A stretch of 64,000 nucleotides of DNA from an uncultured Acidimicrobiaceae bacterium (lineage in GTDB: Bacteria > Actinomycetota > Acidimicrobiia > Acidimicrobiales > SZUA-35). The stretch's first letter is position 1. Each line of letters opens with the position of its first letter. Both the position numbers and the translations under genes were made by a program. The notes under the pieces were generated by a model. That model worked only from the letters and a program-made list of their open reading frames with translations. It was not told where the DNA came from and ran no database searches. The stretch is from the NCBI GenBank assembly GCA_947259095.1, contig CAMYLA010000021.1:1-64000 (forward strand), given 5' to 3'. This document shows, in pieces, positions 52,946 through 64,000 of the stretch.

Positions 52946-53995
52946 ATGAGCATGCGAGTAGGCATCGTTGGGTGCGGGTACTGGGGATCAAAGCACGTCC
53001 GTGTCTTCTCCAATCTCCCCGAGGTTTCACAGGTCGTGATCATCGACGGTCGACCGGACATCCGGGCCGCCGTCGGCGCCGATTTCCCTGACGCCCTGCA
53101 ACGTGGCTCCCTCACCGAGGCGTTGGACGACATCGACGCCATCGTGGTGGCCACACCGCCGGAGACCCACTTCGACGTGACCGCCGAGGCCATCACCGCC
53201 GGCAAGCACGCACTGGTCGAAAAGCCGATGGCGACCAACACCACCGACGGTCTTGAGCTGGTCAGGCTGGCCGAGGCGACCGGGGTGGTGCTGGCTGCCG
53301 GCCACACCTTTGCCTACAACGCCGCGGTGTGGAAGCTGGCCGAACTGGTGCAGTCCGGTGAGCTCGGCAAGCTCCACTTCCTCGACGCGGACCGCCTCAA
53401 CCTCGGGCTCTACCGCCCGGACGTCAACGTGTTGTGGGACCTGGCTGCCCACGACGTCTCGATCACCACCACGGTGCTGGGGGCGATCCCCGACACCGTC
53501 TCGGCCTGGGGCGCCCGCCACTCCGCCGGCTTCGCCGAGGATGTGGCGACGTTGCGGATGCGGTTCAGCCACCAGGAGGTCGAATCGACGGTCCGGGCCA
53601 GCTGGCTCGATCCGGTCAAGGTTCGACGGACCACCGCCGTCGGCTCACAGAAGATGGCCGTGTACGACGACGTCGACATCGATGCCCGGCTGCGGGTGTT
53701 CGAAATGGGTCGCTCGATGCGGGGCGGGCCCGGGTTCGGCGGCCGGCTCGAGGTCACCTATCACAACGGTGAGACCTCGGTCCCCGCCATCGACTTCCAG
53801 GAGCCGTTGCAGCTCGAAGCCGCCGACTTCCTGAGGTGCTGTCGAACCGGGGCCACGCCGATGGCGGACGGCAAGGCCGGGCTGGCCGTGGTTGCGGTCC
53901 TCGAGGCCTCGGACCGCTCGCTGGCCGAGAACGGCATGCCGGTCCCGGTCGACCTGGCGGGGCTGCACCTCGAGCCCCGACTGGCCGTCGCCTGA
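52946..53995 (+). CDS. Gfo/Idh/MocA-family sugar dehydrogenase
   Basis: A 349-residue NAD(P)-dependent oxidoreductase with N-terminal Rossmann motif VGIVGCGYWGSKHVRVF, the EKP motif (HALVEKPMATN) and the HxxD-like segment in WDLAAHDVSITT. In sugar-nucleotide pathways such enzymes oxidise C3 of UDP-GlcNAc-type sugars before transamination. The aminotransferase 82 nt downstream fits that. ATG 52946 or 52952 (MRVGIVG) are both possible. Confidence 0.9.
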   Translation: MSMRVGIVGCGYWGSKHVRVFSNLPEVSQVVIIDGRPDIRAAVGADFPDALQRGSLTEALDDIDAIVVATPPETHFDVTAEAITAGKHALVEKPMATNTTDGLELVRLAEATGVVLAAGHTFAYNAAVWKLAELVQSGELGKLHFLDADRLNLGLYRPDVNVLWDLAAHDVSITTTVLGAIPDTVSAWGARHSAGFAEDVATLRMRFSHQEVESTVRASWLDPVKVRRTTAVGSQKMAVYDDVDIDARLRVFEMGRSMRGGPGFGGRLEVTYHNGETSVPAIDFQEPLQLEAADFLRCCRTGATPMADGKAGLAVVAVLEASDRSLAENGMPVPVDLAGLHLEPRLAVA

Positions 53996-54077
53996 CCGAT
54001 CTCCGAGCCCGGCCTTCCCGGTCGGCCAAGGACGCCATGCAATACCCCACCCACCACACCAATACCCGGAGTAACCA

Positions 54078-55186
54078 ATGACATTGATCAGCAGCCATAC
54101 CAAGCCGGTGGCGTTTCTCGACCTGGCGGCGCTCCACGCCCCGCTGCGAAGCAGGCTCGATGTGGTCTGGGAACAGACCATGGCCGACTCGGCATTCATC
54201 GGCGGCCCTGCCATCACCGCCTTCGAACAGCGGTGGGCCCAGTACTGCGGCACCGACCACTGCATCGGTGTCGCCAACGGCACCGACGCACTGGAACTGG
54301 TGCTGGCGGCCTTGGGCATCGGTCCGGGCGACGAGGTGCTGGTTCCGGCCAACACCTTCGTGGCCACCGCCGAGGCGGTGGTGACGGTGGGGGCGACGCC
54401 GGTGTTCGTCGACGTCGACCCCGGATCGCTGCTGATCACCGCCAGAGAGATCGCCGCCGCCATCACCCCTCAGACCAGGGCGGTCATGGTGGTCCATCTC
54501 TACGGCCAGATCGCCGAGATGGACAACATCAAGGCGGTGACCGATGCGGCCGGGATCCATGTGGTCGAGGACGCGGCCCAGGCCCACGGTGCAACCTACA
54601 AGGGTCGCCGGGCCGGCAGCTTTGGCGTGGCTGCAACCTTCAGCTTCTACCCCGGCAAGAACCTCGGTGCGTTGGGCGACGGCGGGGCCATCGTCACCGA
54701 CGACCCGGCGCTGACCGAGGAGATCCGAAGCCTGTCGAACCACGGCCGGGGCCATCACCTGCTGCACACCCACCGGGGCCGCAACAGCCGGCTGGACGGC
54801 CTGCAGGCTGCCGCCCTCGACGTCAAGCTCGACCATCTCGACGCCTGGAACAATCGGCGGCGCAACGCCCATGCGCTCTACATCGACCGGCTGACCACCT
54901 CGGTGGAGACGTTGACCACCCTGCCGGACAGTCGTCCGGTCCATCACCTCGAGGTGATCAGGGTCGACGACCGGGACCGGGTCCGCGACGGCCTGGCCGA
55001 GGCCGGGATCCAGACCGGCATCCACTACGCCATGCCGTGCCACAAGCACCCGGCGTTCGCCGAGTTCGACCTCAGGCCGCTGCCGGTGGCCGAATCGGCC
55101 GCAACCCGCCAGCTGTCGCTGCCGATGCATCCAACCCTCACCACCGACGAGATCAACACGGTGGCCGACACGGTCCTGGAGCTGCT

Positions 55187-55190
<4 letters not shown>
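54078..55190 (+). CDS. DegT/DnrJ/EryC1/StrS-family sugar aminotransferase
   Basis: A 370-residue PLP aminotransferase: K194 in FSFYPGKNLGALGDGG is the PLP lysine, and NGTDALELVLAALG and VPANTFVATAEAV are family segments. It transfers an amino group to a keto-sugar nucleotide, making an amino sugar for surface polysaccharide. It is the second enzyme of a WlbA/WlbE-like pair with the upstream dehydrogenase. Its stop overlaps the next gene (GTGA). Confidence 0.92.
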
Positions 55191-56757
<1,567 letters not shown>

Positions 56758-56761
<4 letters not shown>

Positions 56762-58497
56762 CCGCCGACACCGCAACCACCGACTCGGTGTCAGCCGGGA
56801 CGTCGGGCTCGACCTCGGACGAGGAGCGACCCGACTCGGCCCCGGCAGCCGACGCCGGGGCAGGCCGCGGATCGGTCAGCAGATCGGTCAGCGGTGCCGG
56901 CGACGGTCCGGGGTTGATCAGCGACTCGTCCCGGATCGCCATCGCCTCGGCCATGAGCCGGATCACCGGGCTGCTGCGAATCGTCGTTGCCGCCTCGGTG
57001 TTCGGCTCCACCGTGCTGGGCGACCTGTTCGTCGCCATCAACGTCCTCCCACTCACGCTGTACGACGTCTTCGCCGGCTCGGCGATCTCATCGGTCCTGG
57101 TCCCGCCGCTGGTCCGGCTGCTCGGTGGCCAAACGTCGACCGAGGGCAACGCCGCCGCCCGCCGCTTCTCGGCAAACGCTCTGGGCCTGATCTGCGCGTC
57201 GATGGCGGTGCTGGCGACCGGCGCCGTGCTCGGTCGCTCGCTGCTGTCCGATGCCCTGACCGCCGGCGTCGCCGCCGAGCTGCGGCCGGACGCCACCGCG
57301 GTGGCCGGCACGCTGCTCCTGCTGATCATCCCTCAGCTGGTCCTCTACGCCGCCATCGGGGTGTTCGTCTCGATGCAGCACGCCCGGCGACGGTTCCTGC
57401 TGCCGTCGGCCGCTCCGATCGTCGAGAATGTCGGCCTGCTGGTCACGATCGCGGTGGCCTGGCGACGCTTCGGCGGTGGGCTCGAGGTCGACCAAGCGCC
57501 CCTCGGCCTCATCCTGACCCTGGCCATCGGCTCCGGTCTCTCGGTCTCGGCCCACGCCGTCCTGCAGTATGTCGGGGCCCGCCGGGCCATCGGCAGGATC
57601 GGACTGGGGCTGAACTGGCGCCATCCCGACATCTCGGCCCTGGCCGGTCCGACCCGATCGTCGTTCGGCTGGTCCAGCGTGATCGCCCTCCGCCAGTTCG
57701 CCCTGGTGATCGCAGCCGGGTTCGCCGGTGCCGGCGGGGTCCAGGCGTTCGAGATCGCCACCCTGGCCTACTTCATACCGGTCGCCCTGATCGGGCGTCC
57801 CATCGCCTCGGCCGCCCTTCCCAGGCTGGCCGGCTCGACCGGGGGCGCCGCCTCACTCCTGGCCGGGTATCGCACGACTCTGCGGCTGGCGGCGTGGGGG
57901 GCCGTGCCGGCCGGAGCGGCCCTGGTGCTGCTCAGCGGGCCACTGGCCGACATCATCGGTCAGGGCCGCTTCAGCGGTCCGGGGGCCACCCGGATGCTGA
58001 CCTACGCCATGGCCGGACTTGGGCTTGGGGCGGCCAGCGATGCCCTGTTCGAAATCGCCCGTCAGACCACGATGGCCCACGGCGCCGGCAACGGGGTGGC
58101 CAGATCGACCTGGATTCGGGCCGGTGTGGCCGTGGCAGGCATCCCGCTGGTCGTGCTGCTGCTCGACGGACCCCCGGTCCTTCTGGGCCTCGGGCTCACC
58201 GTCTCGGTTGGCGATCTGGCCGCTCTGGCGGTAGCCCATCGGGCCCTGCGGAAGGACCCGGCGTGGCGGCGGGATCGGGTCCGACACTGGCCCCGGCTGC
58301 TGGCGGCCTCGGCGATCGCCGTGGCCCCGATGGTCGTGGTCGACCGGTGGCTGCATCCGAACTGGTCGCCATTGACCGCCCCCCTGCTCCTGGCCGGCGT
58401 CGCACTGCCACTGATGGCGGCGGCCTGGCTCACCACCGGACGAGGCCGCATGCTCCGGACGCTCGGCCAGGCATTGCGCAACGAGGAACTCTCATGA
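56758..58497 (+). CDS. MurJ/MviN-family lipid flippase
   Basis: A 579-residue membrane protein with about 14 hydrophobic segments and the MurJ-type N-terminus (MSRITGLLRIVVAASVFG, then LPLTLYDVFAGSAISS). A disordered Ser/Asp/Ala-rich tail (1-58) precedes it. In a polysaccharide locus it is likely the flippase for the lipid-linked repeat unit, in place of Wzx. It is also the kind of protein that could flip lipid II. It starts at GTG 56758 in a GTGA overlap; GTG 56740 is less likely. Confidence 0.86.
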
Positions 58498-60989
58498 CCC
58501 TGCTCTCGACGACCACCTCGGCGGTGCCATCGTCTCCCCACCAGACCACCCGAACGCGGGCAAACCCGGCGTTGCCGCTGCGATCACCGCGGACCCGGGT
58601 GGCACCGTTCCACCTCATCGTGGCCTATGTGGCGGCGATGCCGTTCCTGATCGGCATACCGCGGGGGGCCATCCTCCCGGTCCTACGGCCGAGCGAGGCC
58701 CTGCAGCTGGTGGTCACCGCCGGCGGGTTGGCCATCGTGGTCGCGGCCATGATCGACGGTCGCCGGTGGCGGCTCCGACTCCGACCGGTCGAGTGGTGGC
58801 TCCTGGCCACCGCCGCTGCGGCCTCGGTCATGCCCCTGCTGTGGCTGGCGGCCCGGTCCCGCCCGGTTGGCCAGGCCGAGGTGCTGGCCGCCTTCCCGTT
58901 CGTGAAGTACACGATCCTGTACCTGCTGGTGCGGTTCAGTGTCCGCACCGCAGCCGAGGTGGCGACGGTGGCCAAGGCCATCGTCGCCACGGCATCGATC
59001 ATCGCCGGCGTGGCCATTGCCCAGGCCCTCGGGGTCGGGCCCGTCATCGACGTCCTCGAACGCTTCTTCGTCAGCAGCGCCGAGGATGTGGTCGACGGCG
59101 GCCGCGGCACCACCACGATCGGTTCGTCGATCGCCACCGGTGCCTACCTCACGATCAGCTGTGGCCTGGCCCTGTCCTACGGGCTGGCCTCCGGCAAACG
59201 ACGGTGGCTCGCAGCCGCCGGCTTCCTTGCCGTCGGTGCGCTGGCCAGCGGTCAGGCCGGCACCGTGTTGGGGCTCGGGGTCATGGTCCTGGCCGTGGCC
59301 CACCTCCATCGCCGATCGGCCCAGCTGCTGGCCTGGGGCATCCCGGTCGGACTGGTGGGGACGATTGCGCTGTGGCCGATCGTCACGGCCCGGCTGGAGG
59401 ACCTCGATCGGGGCAGCGGGTTGCCATCGAGCTGGCTCATCAGGTGGAACAACATCTCCGAGCTGTACCTGCCGTCGCTGGCCGACCGGGGCTGGATCCT
59501 CGGGGTCAGCCCCGACGCGGTCGTCACCCCACCCGATGTCTGGCGCCAGACCATCTACCTCGAAAGCGGCTACCTGTGGCTGCTGTGGGTCGGCGGTGTC
59601 CCGTTGCTGGTGGCGGCGATCGGCTTCCTGATCTCGGCCTGGCGGGCACTCGACCCGGCCCGCCGGGGCCAGGAACCAACCATCGACCGGTCGACGTCGT
59701 TCGACCCGGTCGCCGCGGTGGCCATCGCGGCCAGGGCCGCGGTGGCGATGGTCGCCGTCCTCAGCATCATCGATCCCCACCTGACCCTGCGGGCCGGCGC
59801 CGATCTGCTGTTCATCCTGTTGCCCCTCGGCCTGGCGTCGTCGACGCCCACAACGTCGCTGGCCACCGCCTCCGTGCGGTGGCGACGGCTACTCGGCTCG
59901 ACCGACCGGTACCGTGCCGCTCGCCTCCAGTTGGCGGAAGGGCCCGACACCTCGGGACCGTTCGGCCCGAGCCGGCCGGAGATGACCCTCGATCTGAGCA
60001 CCAGACACCGGGGGGCCGACATCGGAACCGCACGCCTGATCCTGGTGCGGGGACAGGCCGGCCTGCGCGGTGTGTTGGCCGAGCCGATCAGGGGCGTCGA
60101 CGAGGAGGCAAGGGCCATGACTTGGCGAGCGGTCGCCCTCTCGGCCCGCTCGCTCCGCCTGGCCGAGCTGGAGGTCCCGGCCGATGCCTCGGGGCGGGGA
60201 GGCGAACGGATCGAGCGGGCGGAACTCAAGCTGGCCGGCCGTCTTGCCGAAAACCTCGAGATTGAAAGAACCCCCGACCACCGGCGCGCCGATCGAACGA
60301 CCACGATCGGACGAACGAGCGGGCCGACACCCGGGCCCGGCGACGACGACCTGCTGCCGGCGATCCGATTCGATCTCGGCCGGTACACACCGTGGTGGAA
60401 ACGGGCCATCGACCTCGCCGTCGGGGTCCCGACCATGGTGGTCACCGCCCCCCTGTGGCTGGTGACGGCGTTGCTGGTCCGCCGATCGAGCGACGGTCCG
60501 GTGTTCTACAAGCAGGTCCGGATCGGTGGCGGCGGTCTGCCGTTCCAGATCTACAAGTTCCGCACCATGTACCTCGACACCGACGACTCGGCCCTCCGGA
60601 TCCAGAACCGGCTCGAGCTGCGGGGCGAAGCCGATGCGGAAAAGGACGAGGACGACCCCCGCATCACCCCGATCGGGCGGTGGCTCCGACGGCTCTCGCT
60701 CGACGAGCTGCCCCAGCTGGTGAACGTGTTGCGTTCGGAGATGTCGCTGGTGGGACCGCGCCCGTCGCTGGTGTGGGAGAGCGAGCTGTTCCAACCGTCG
60801 ATGCGGCGCCGATTGGTGGCTCGGCCGGGGCTGACCGGCTTCTGGCAGACCAGCGGGCGGGCCGACGTGTCCATGGCCGAGATGCTGGTGCTCGATCTGG
60901 ACTACGTGGATCGCCGCAGCCCGCTGGTCGACCTGCAGTGCCTGGCCAAGACCGCATCGTCGGTGGTGGCCGGCCGGGGGGCCAGATGA
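58494..60989 (+). CDS. Fusion of Wzy/O-antigen-ligase-like membrane domain and phosphoglycosyltransferase
   Basis: An 831-residue protein. Residues about 40-430 hold 10-12 hydrophobic segments with an O-antigen-ligase/Wzy core (TIGSSIATGAYLTISCGLAL near 208-227). A soluble linker follows (430-620). From 632 it is a bacterial sugar transferase: WWKRAIDLAVGVP, YKQVRIGGGGLPFQIYKFRT, LSLDELPQLVNVL and LVGPRPSLVWE, which carry the catalytic Asp-Glu. The C-terminal part loads the first sugar phosphate on undecaprenyl phosphate; the N-terminal part would polymerise or ligate repeats. Joining the two in one chain is unusual. Confidence 0.85.
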   Translation: MTLLSTTTSAVPSSPHQTTRTRANPALPLRSPRTRVAPFHLIVAYVAAMPFLIGIPRGAILPVLRPSEALQLVVTAGGLAIVVAAMIDGRRWRLRLRPVEWWLLATAAAASVMPLLWLAARSRPVGQAEVLAAFPFVKYTILYLLVRFSVRTAAEVATVAKAIVATASIIAGVAIAQALGVGPVIDVLERFFVSSAEDVVDGGRGTTTIGSSIATGAYLTISCGLALSYGLASGKRRWLAAAGFLAVGALASGQAGTVLGLGVMVLAVAHLHRRSAQLLAWGIPVGLVGTIALWPIVTARLEDLDRGSGLPSSWLIRWNNISELYLPSLADRGWILGVSPDAVVTPPDVWRQTIYLESGYLWLLWVGGVPLLVAAIGFLISAWRALDPARRGQEPTIDRSTSFDPVAAVAIAARAAVAMVAVLSIIDPHLTLRAGADLLFILLPLGLASSTPTTSLATASVRWRRLLGSTDRYRAARLQLAEGPDTSGPFGPSRPEMTLDLSTRHRGADIGTARLILVRGQAGLRGVLAEPIRGVDEEARAMTWRAVALSARSLRLAELEVPADASGRGGERIERAELKLAGRLAENLEIERTPDHRRADRTTTIGRTSGPTPGPGDDDLLPAIRFDLGRYTPWWKRAIDLAVGVPTMVVTAPLWLVTALLVRRSSDGPVFYKQVRIGGGGLPFQIYKFRTMYLDTDDSALRIQNRLELRGEADAEKDEDDPRITPIGRWLRRLSLDELPQLVNVLRSEMSLVGPRPSLVWESELFQPSMRRRLVARPGLTGFWQTSGRADVSMAEMLVLDLDYVDRRSPLVDLQCLAKTASSVVAGRGAR

Positions 60990-61933
60990 CCACCGCCTAC
61001 GTCGCAACCATCGGCGGCCACATCTCCGAGCTCGTCGAGCTGGCCGGACGGGAGGTTGCGGACGACCACGGTCGCAACGGTGCGGACGAGGTGTGGATCA
61101 CAAACGACAGCCCTCAGACCAGGGACCTGCTGGCCGACCGGACCGTCGAGCTGGTGCCGTTCATCGCCGAGCGGGATCACCTCGGGGTGTTGCGGTCGAT
61201 GCCCCAGGCTCGGCGGCTCTACCGCCGGCACGGGGTGACCAGGGTGGTCAGCACCGGCTCGGCCATCGCACTCGGCTATCTCCCGGTCGCATCGCTGATG
61301 GGAATCGAGAGCCACTACATCGAGAGCTCGACCAGGGTCGAGTCGTGCTCGGTCACCGGCCGGATCCTCTCCAAGACGCCAGGCATCAACTGCTGGTGGC
61401 AGTTCGAGAACCCGCCGGTCGGCTTCGCGTCGATCGAAGGGGTGTACGAAGGTTTCCGGGCGGTCCCCAATCCGACACCGCCGACGATCAACCGGGTGGT
61501 GGTGACCGTCGGCACCACCGACCGCGACTTCCGGCGGCTCATCGAGCGGCTGGTGTCGATCATGCCAGACGGCGCCGAGGTGCTGTGGCAGACCGGTCAC
61601 TCCAATGTCGAAGGCCTGGGTATCGAGGCCCACCGGATGGTGCCGGAAGCCGATCTCGTCGCGGCCATCGCCAACGCCGACGTCGTGGTCAGCCACGCCG
61701 GGGCCGGATCGCTGTCGCTGGTCCTGAGCGCCGGGCGGGTGCCGGTGTTCGTGCCCCGCCGGGCCGCCTTCGACGAACAGATCGACGATCACCAGGTCGA
61801 ACTGGCCCGCTGGGCCGACCACCGAGGCTTGGCGGTTTTCGCCGAAGCCGACTCGGTGGGCATCGACGACCTCACCCGAGCGGCCCGCCTCCAAGCCAGA
61901 ACAAGACCAGTTGGAAAGTTGGTGCTGTCATGA
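60986..61933 (+). CDS. Fused ALG14/ALG13-type glycosyltransferase (PssD-PssE-like)
   Basis: A 315-residue two-domain enzyme. The N-terminal half (YVATIGGHISELVEL, then YLPVASLMGIESHYIESSTR) matches the ALG14/PssD acceptor subunit. The C-terminal half (VVVTVGTTDRDFRRLIERL, then VVSHAGAGSLSLVLSAGRVP) matches ALG13/PssE, the nucleotide-sugar-binding half. In most bacteria these are two adjacent genes. It should add the second sugar to the lipid-linked primer. ATGA overlaps on both ends. Confidence 0.88.
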   Translation: MTTAYVATIGGHISELVELAGREVADDHGRNGADEVWITNDSPQTRDLLADRTVELVPFIAERDHLGVLRSMPQARRLYRRHGVTRVVSTGSAIALGYLPVASLMGIESHYIESSTRVESCSVTGRILSKTPGINCWWQFENPPVGFASIEGVYEGFRAVPNPTPPTINRVVVTVGTTDRDFRRLIERLVSIMPDGAEVLWQTGHSNVEGLGIEAHRMVPEADLVAAIANADVVVSHAGAGSLSLVLSAGRVPVFVPRRAAFDEQIDDHQVELARWADHRGLAVFAEADSVGIDDLTRAARLQARTRPVGKLVLS

Positions 61934-62898
61934 TTCCCGAGACCCTATTTCACAGCGATGCATGGCGACAGGCCGTTGAGCAGACCTTCGATCTGAAGAT
62001 CCTCGAGTACGCCCCGGTGTCCGAGCCGGAGGGTCGCGGGTTCTACGCCACGATCTCCGACATCCGGGGCGACCGGGTGATCGGCACACCGTTCAGCGAC
62101 TTCTGCGACCCGATGATCGAAACCGAGGCCGGATGGGCCGAGTTCGCAGACCATCTCCGGTCGTTCGAACGGCCGGTCACGGTCCGACCGTTCCGCAACC
62201 GGCTGGCGGCGACCGACGAGTCGTTCGAGCAACGGCGAGAGCTGCTGTGGCACGGCATCGACCTGAGCGGAGGGGTCGAACCGATCTGGGACGGGCTCAA
62301 GAGCAAGAACCGCACCGCCATCCGGCGAGCGGGCAAGGCCGGGATCTCGTTCCGGATCTCCTCGGCCATGGAGGACGTCGAGACCTTTCACGCCATGCAT
62401 GTCGATCTCCGCAAGTCGAAGTACCGGATGTTGGCCCAGCCGCTCGGCTTCTTCGAAGCACTGCACGATCGTTTCGGTGACGACATGGCGGTGATCATGG
62501 CCGAGGAGGCCGATGGCACTGCGGTGGCGTCGATGGTCTACCTCGCATACAACGGCGTGTGGTACTACAAGTTCGGGGCGTCCTACCCCCGGAACTACCG
62601 GCCGAACGCGGCGATGATCGTCGAGGCCTGCCGGGAGGGCGTGGACCGTGGCCTGACCATGTTGGACATGGGCCGTAGTGATCTCGACCAACCGGGGCTC
62701 ATCGACTTCAAACAGCAGTTCGCAACCGAGGAGCTGGCGCTGACGACGCTTCACTGGCAACCGGAAGACTTCAACGACCCGACCGGGCCGGAGGTCAACC
62801 GGACCCTCGGGGCGATCACCGACCTGTTGACCGATCCGGTGGTGCCGAACGACATCACCGCCCGGGGCGGCCAACTGCTCTACCGGTTCTTCGGCTGA
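61930..62898 (+). CDS. FemAB/BioF2-like GNAT acyltransferase
   Basis: A 322-residue double-GNAT-type protein. The segment WDGLKSKNRTAIRRAGKAG matches the FemAB/acetyltransf_6 core. VAVIMAEEADGTAVASMVYLAYNGVWYYKFGAS and GLTMLDMGRSD with DFKQQFATEE follow, as in proteins linked to exopolysaccharide loci. It likely transfers an acyl or aminoacyl group to a sugar. It is the last gene of the operon. Confidence 0.85.
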   Translation: MIPETLFHSDAWRQAVEQTFDLKILEYAPVSEPEGRGFYATISDIRGDRVIGTPFSDFCDPMIETEAGWAEFADHLRSFERPVTVRPFRNRLAATDESFEQRRELLWHGIDLSGGVEPIWDGLKSKNRTAIRRAGKAGISFRISSAMEDVETFHAMHVDLRKSKYRMLAQPLGFFEALHDRFGDDMAVIMAEEADGTAVASMVYLAYNGVWYYKFGASYPRNYRPNAAMIVEACREGVDRGLTMLDMGRSDLDQPGLIDFKQQFATEELALTTLHWQPEDFNDPTGPEVNRTLGAITDLLTDPVVPNDITARGGQLLYRFFG

Positions 62899-62926
62899 TC
62901 AGGCGACCCGGGCCCTGGGCCGGATC

Positions 62927-63769
62927 TCAATAGTCGAGCCAGCTCTCGTCTCGGAGATGGCCGCGGACCTCATCGACGTAGCCACCGGCCGCCTCGTCCC
63001 ACCATTCTCCGGAGAACCAGGCCCCGACGCAGCCCCACTCGTCGCCGGCCGCATAGCCGTCATCGGCCAGCCAGGTGAACGATCCCTCGAAGCAGGCTCG
63101 CAGCCAGGCCATGGCGTATTCGGCGCCGAACGCCGTCGACAGGGTGGTGAACGGGTAGGTCCCTCCGTGCACCGTGCCCTTGACCTGCAACAGGCCGTAG
63201 CTCTGGGCGCAGGGGGCCTCGAGATCGAGCAGGTCGCACAGCTCGACATCGTCGGTGACATCGCCGGCGGTGCTCATCAGCCACGAGCTCTCGGTGACGG
63301 CCCGGGCTCTGGTGATGTCCTCGTCGAATCCCCACTTGCAGGCGACCCAGCGCAGGATCTGCTCGGTGTTGCCGGTGAAATCGCCGACCACCCGGGGTGC
63401 CAGCCGTTCGTTCCAACCGCCGAAGGCCCCATCGATGTCGACGGTGACCTCGACGGTGGTGGTGTTCTGCTCGGTGTTCTCCGGTCGGTTCTCCTCCGAC
63501 GGTGTGGACAGGACCCAATGGGCGCAGGTCTCCCCGTCCGGCAGCGCACTGCCAGGGGCTCTGGTCTCGAAGTAGTCGAGTTGCTCCGGCCACTCCTGGG
63601 CCGTGACGACGGCGATCTCGTCCGGCATCGAATCGGTGGGATCCTCGCCCCCGGCCTCCTCCGGTGCGGTCCGGCAACCAACGGCCAGCAGGGCGAGTGC
63701 CATCGCCACCGCCGCCGGCCGGCGCCCGGGCCGATGTCTTGGTGTTGCCTGGGGCCGAACCGTGTTCAC
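62927..63769 (-). CDS. Lipoprotein with a lysozyme-like (transglycosylase) domain
   Basis: A 280-residue lipoprotein: signal peptide with lipobox LAVGC (Cys32), acidic spacer, then a domain with RAVTESSWLMSTAGDV and CAQSYGLLQVKGTVHGGTYP. The Glu followed by Ser and the SYGLLQVK segment resemble SLT/lysozyme-fold lytic transglycosylases. It might open the wall for export of the polysaccharide made by the convergent locus. GTG start 63769 is set by GATACT 6 nt upstream. Confidence 0.72.
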   Translation of the reverse strand: MNTVRPQATPRHRPGRRPAAVAMALALLAVGCRTAPEEAGGEDPTDSMPDEIAVVTAQEWPEQLDYFETRAPGSALPDGETCAHWVLSTPSEENRPENTEQNTTTVEVTVDIDGAFGGWNERLAPRVVGDFTGNTEQILRWVACKWGFDEDITRARAVTESSWLMSTAGDVTDDVELCDLLDLEAPCAQSYGLLQVKGTVHGGTYPFTTLSTAFGAEYAMAWLRACFEGSFTWLADDGYAAGDEWGCVGAWFSGEWWDEAAGGYVDEVRGHLRDESWLDY

Positions 63770-63882
63770 CCTCGCAGTATCGGCCGAACCGGTGGCCGGC
63801 TTAGGAGATGGACCGACGGCATGGCCCGGCGCCGGTCGGTGCTGGCACTACCATGGGTCACGGTGATGGGATCGAGCGACGT

Positions 63883-64000
63883 ATGAGCGTGCGCGGGCCC
63901 CGGGTCGGCCTGGTTCTCGGCGGCGGCGGCATCGCCGGGTACGCCTTCAACAGCGGCGTGCTGACCGCACTGGAGGCCACCACCGGCTTCGATCCGAGGA
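63883..64000 (+). CDS. Patatin-like phospholipase (5' part only)
   Basis: The first 39 codons before the window end read MSVRGPRVGLVLGGGGIAGY, with the GGGGxxG oxyanion loop of patatins, followed by FNSGVLTALE. The nucleophile motif is outside the window. ATG 63883 is the only start in this frame near the loop. It is divergent from the lipoprotein gene. Confidence 0.8.
   Translation, partial: MSVRGPRVGLVLGGGGIAGYAFNSGVLTALEATTGFDPR

Noticed and set aside
52689-53091. Small open frames between the terminator and the sugar dehydrogenase
   Set aside because: No ribosome sites, Arg/Trp-rich composition, and they overlap the terminator or the next gene.

Overview
This is a high-GC window with mostly continuous coding on both strands and frequent 4-nt start/stop overlaps. 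Several genes point to an actinobacterium: a mycothiol-type formaldehyde dehydrogenase, an F420-type luciferase-like oxidoreductase, a RamB-like XRE/DUF2083 regulator, a P450 with its own 3Fe-4S ferredoxin, and a Gram-positive-type LexA box. The mix of families, and the many start codons placed 6-8 nt after a -10 hexamer (leaderless transcription), fit class Acidimicrobiia best. That placement is inference. No rRNA, tRNA, CRISPR array, insertion sequence or integrase was seen.

Layout. 1-8.5 kb (minus strand): a partial proline-rich membrane protein, a cyclophilin, metY, hpt, an enoyl-CoA hydratase and an ilvBNC operon. ilvBNC has a complete transcription attenuator: leader peptide rich in Ile, Leu and Val, pause hairpin, intrinsic terminator. 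8.6-18.9 kb: a 5'-nucleotidase-like secreted protein that has lost its metal-binding residues, an SDR enzyme, a thioredoxin-fold lipoprotein, a mycothiol-dependent formaldehyde dehydrogenase with its MBL-fold partner, a DUF1697 gene whose start codon lies in a 36-bp tandem repeat, a second metY paralogue, a hydrolase and a flavodoxin-like protein. 19-22.8 kb: two ABC ATPase/ABC-2 permease pairs in one operon. 23-28.7 kb: LLM oxidoreductase, MBL lactonase-like enzyme, a dehydrogenase-dioxygenase-dehydrogenase operon and an SDR. 28.8-31.8 kb: ferredoxin, a frameshifted P450 and the RamB-like regulator. 32-38 kb (minus strand): a full peptide/nickel-type ABC importer. 38-45 kb: 3-hydroxyacyl-CoA dehydrogenase, ilvD, patatin, an alkB-like repair gene with a perfect LexA box, a thioesterase and a NadD-like protein. 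45-52.5 kb: lon, an MFS exporter with a TetR regulator, and a molybdenum hydroxylase large subunit with no partner subunits. 52.9-62.9 kb: an exopolysaccharide locus.

The exopolysaccharide locus is the most coherent system. A sugar dehydrogenase and a DegT aminotransferase make an amino sugar. A Wzz-like chain regulator carries a very acidic cytoplasmic tail of about 160 residues. A MurJ-type flippase follows. One protein joins a Wzy/O-antigen-ligase-like membrane domain to a phosphoglycosyltransferase, so polymerisation and initiation sit in one polypeptide. An ALG14-ALG13-type fused glycosyltransferase and a FemAB/BioF2-type acyltransferase complete the set. From the aminotransferase onward every junction is a 4-nt overlap.

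The branched-chain amino acid genes are split between ilvBNC (attenuated) and ilvD, 31 kb away. A recurring feature is local in-frame repeat expansion encoding acidic Asp/Glu/Thr-rich segments (Wzz-like protein, Lon linker, 5'-nucleotidase-like protein, MBL protein), together with non-coding minisatellites at gene starts.
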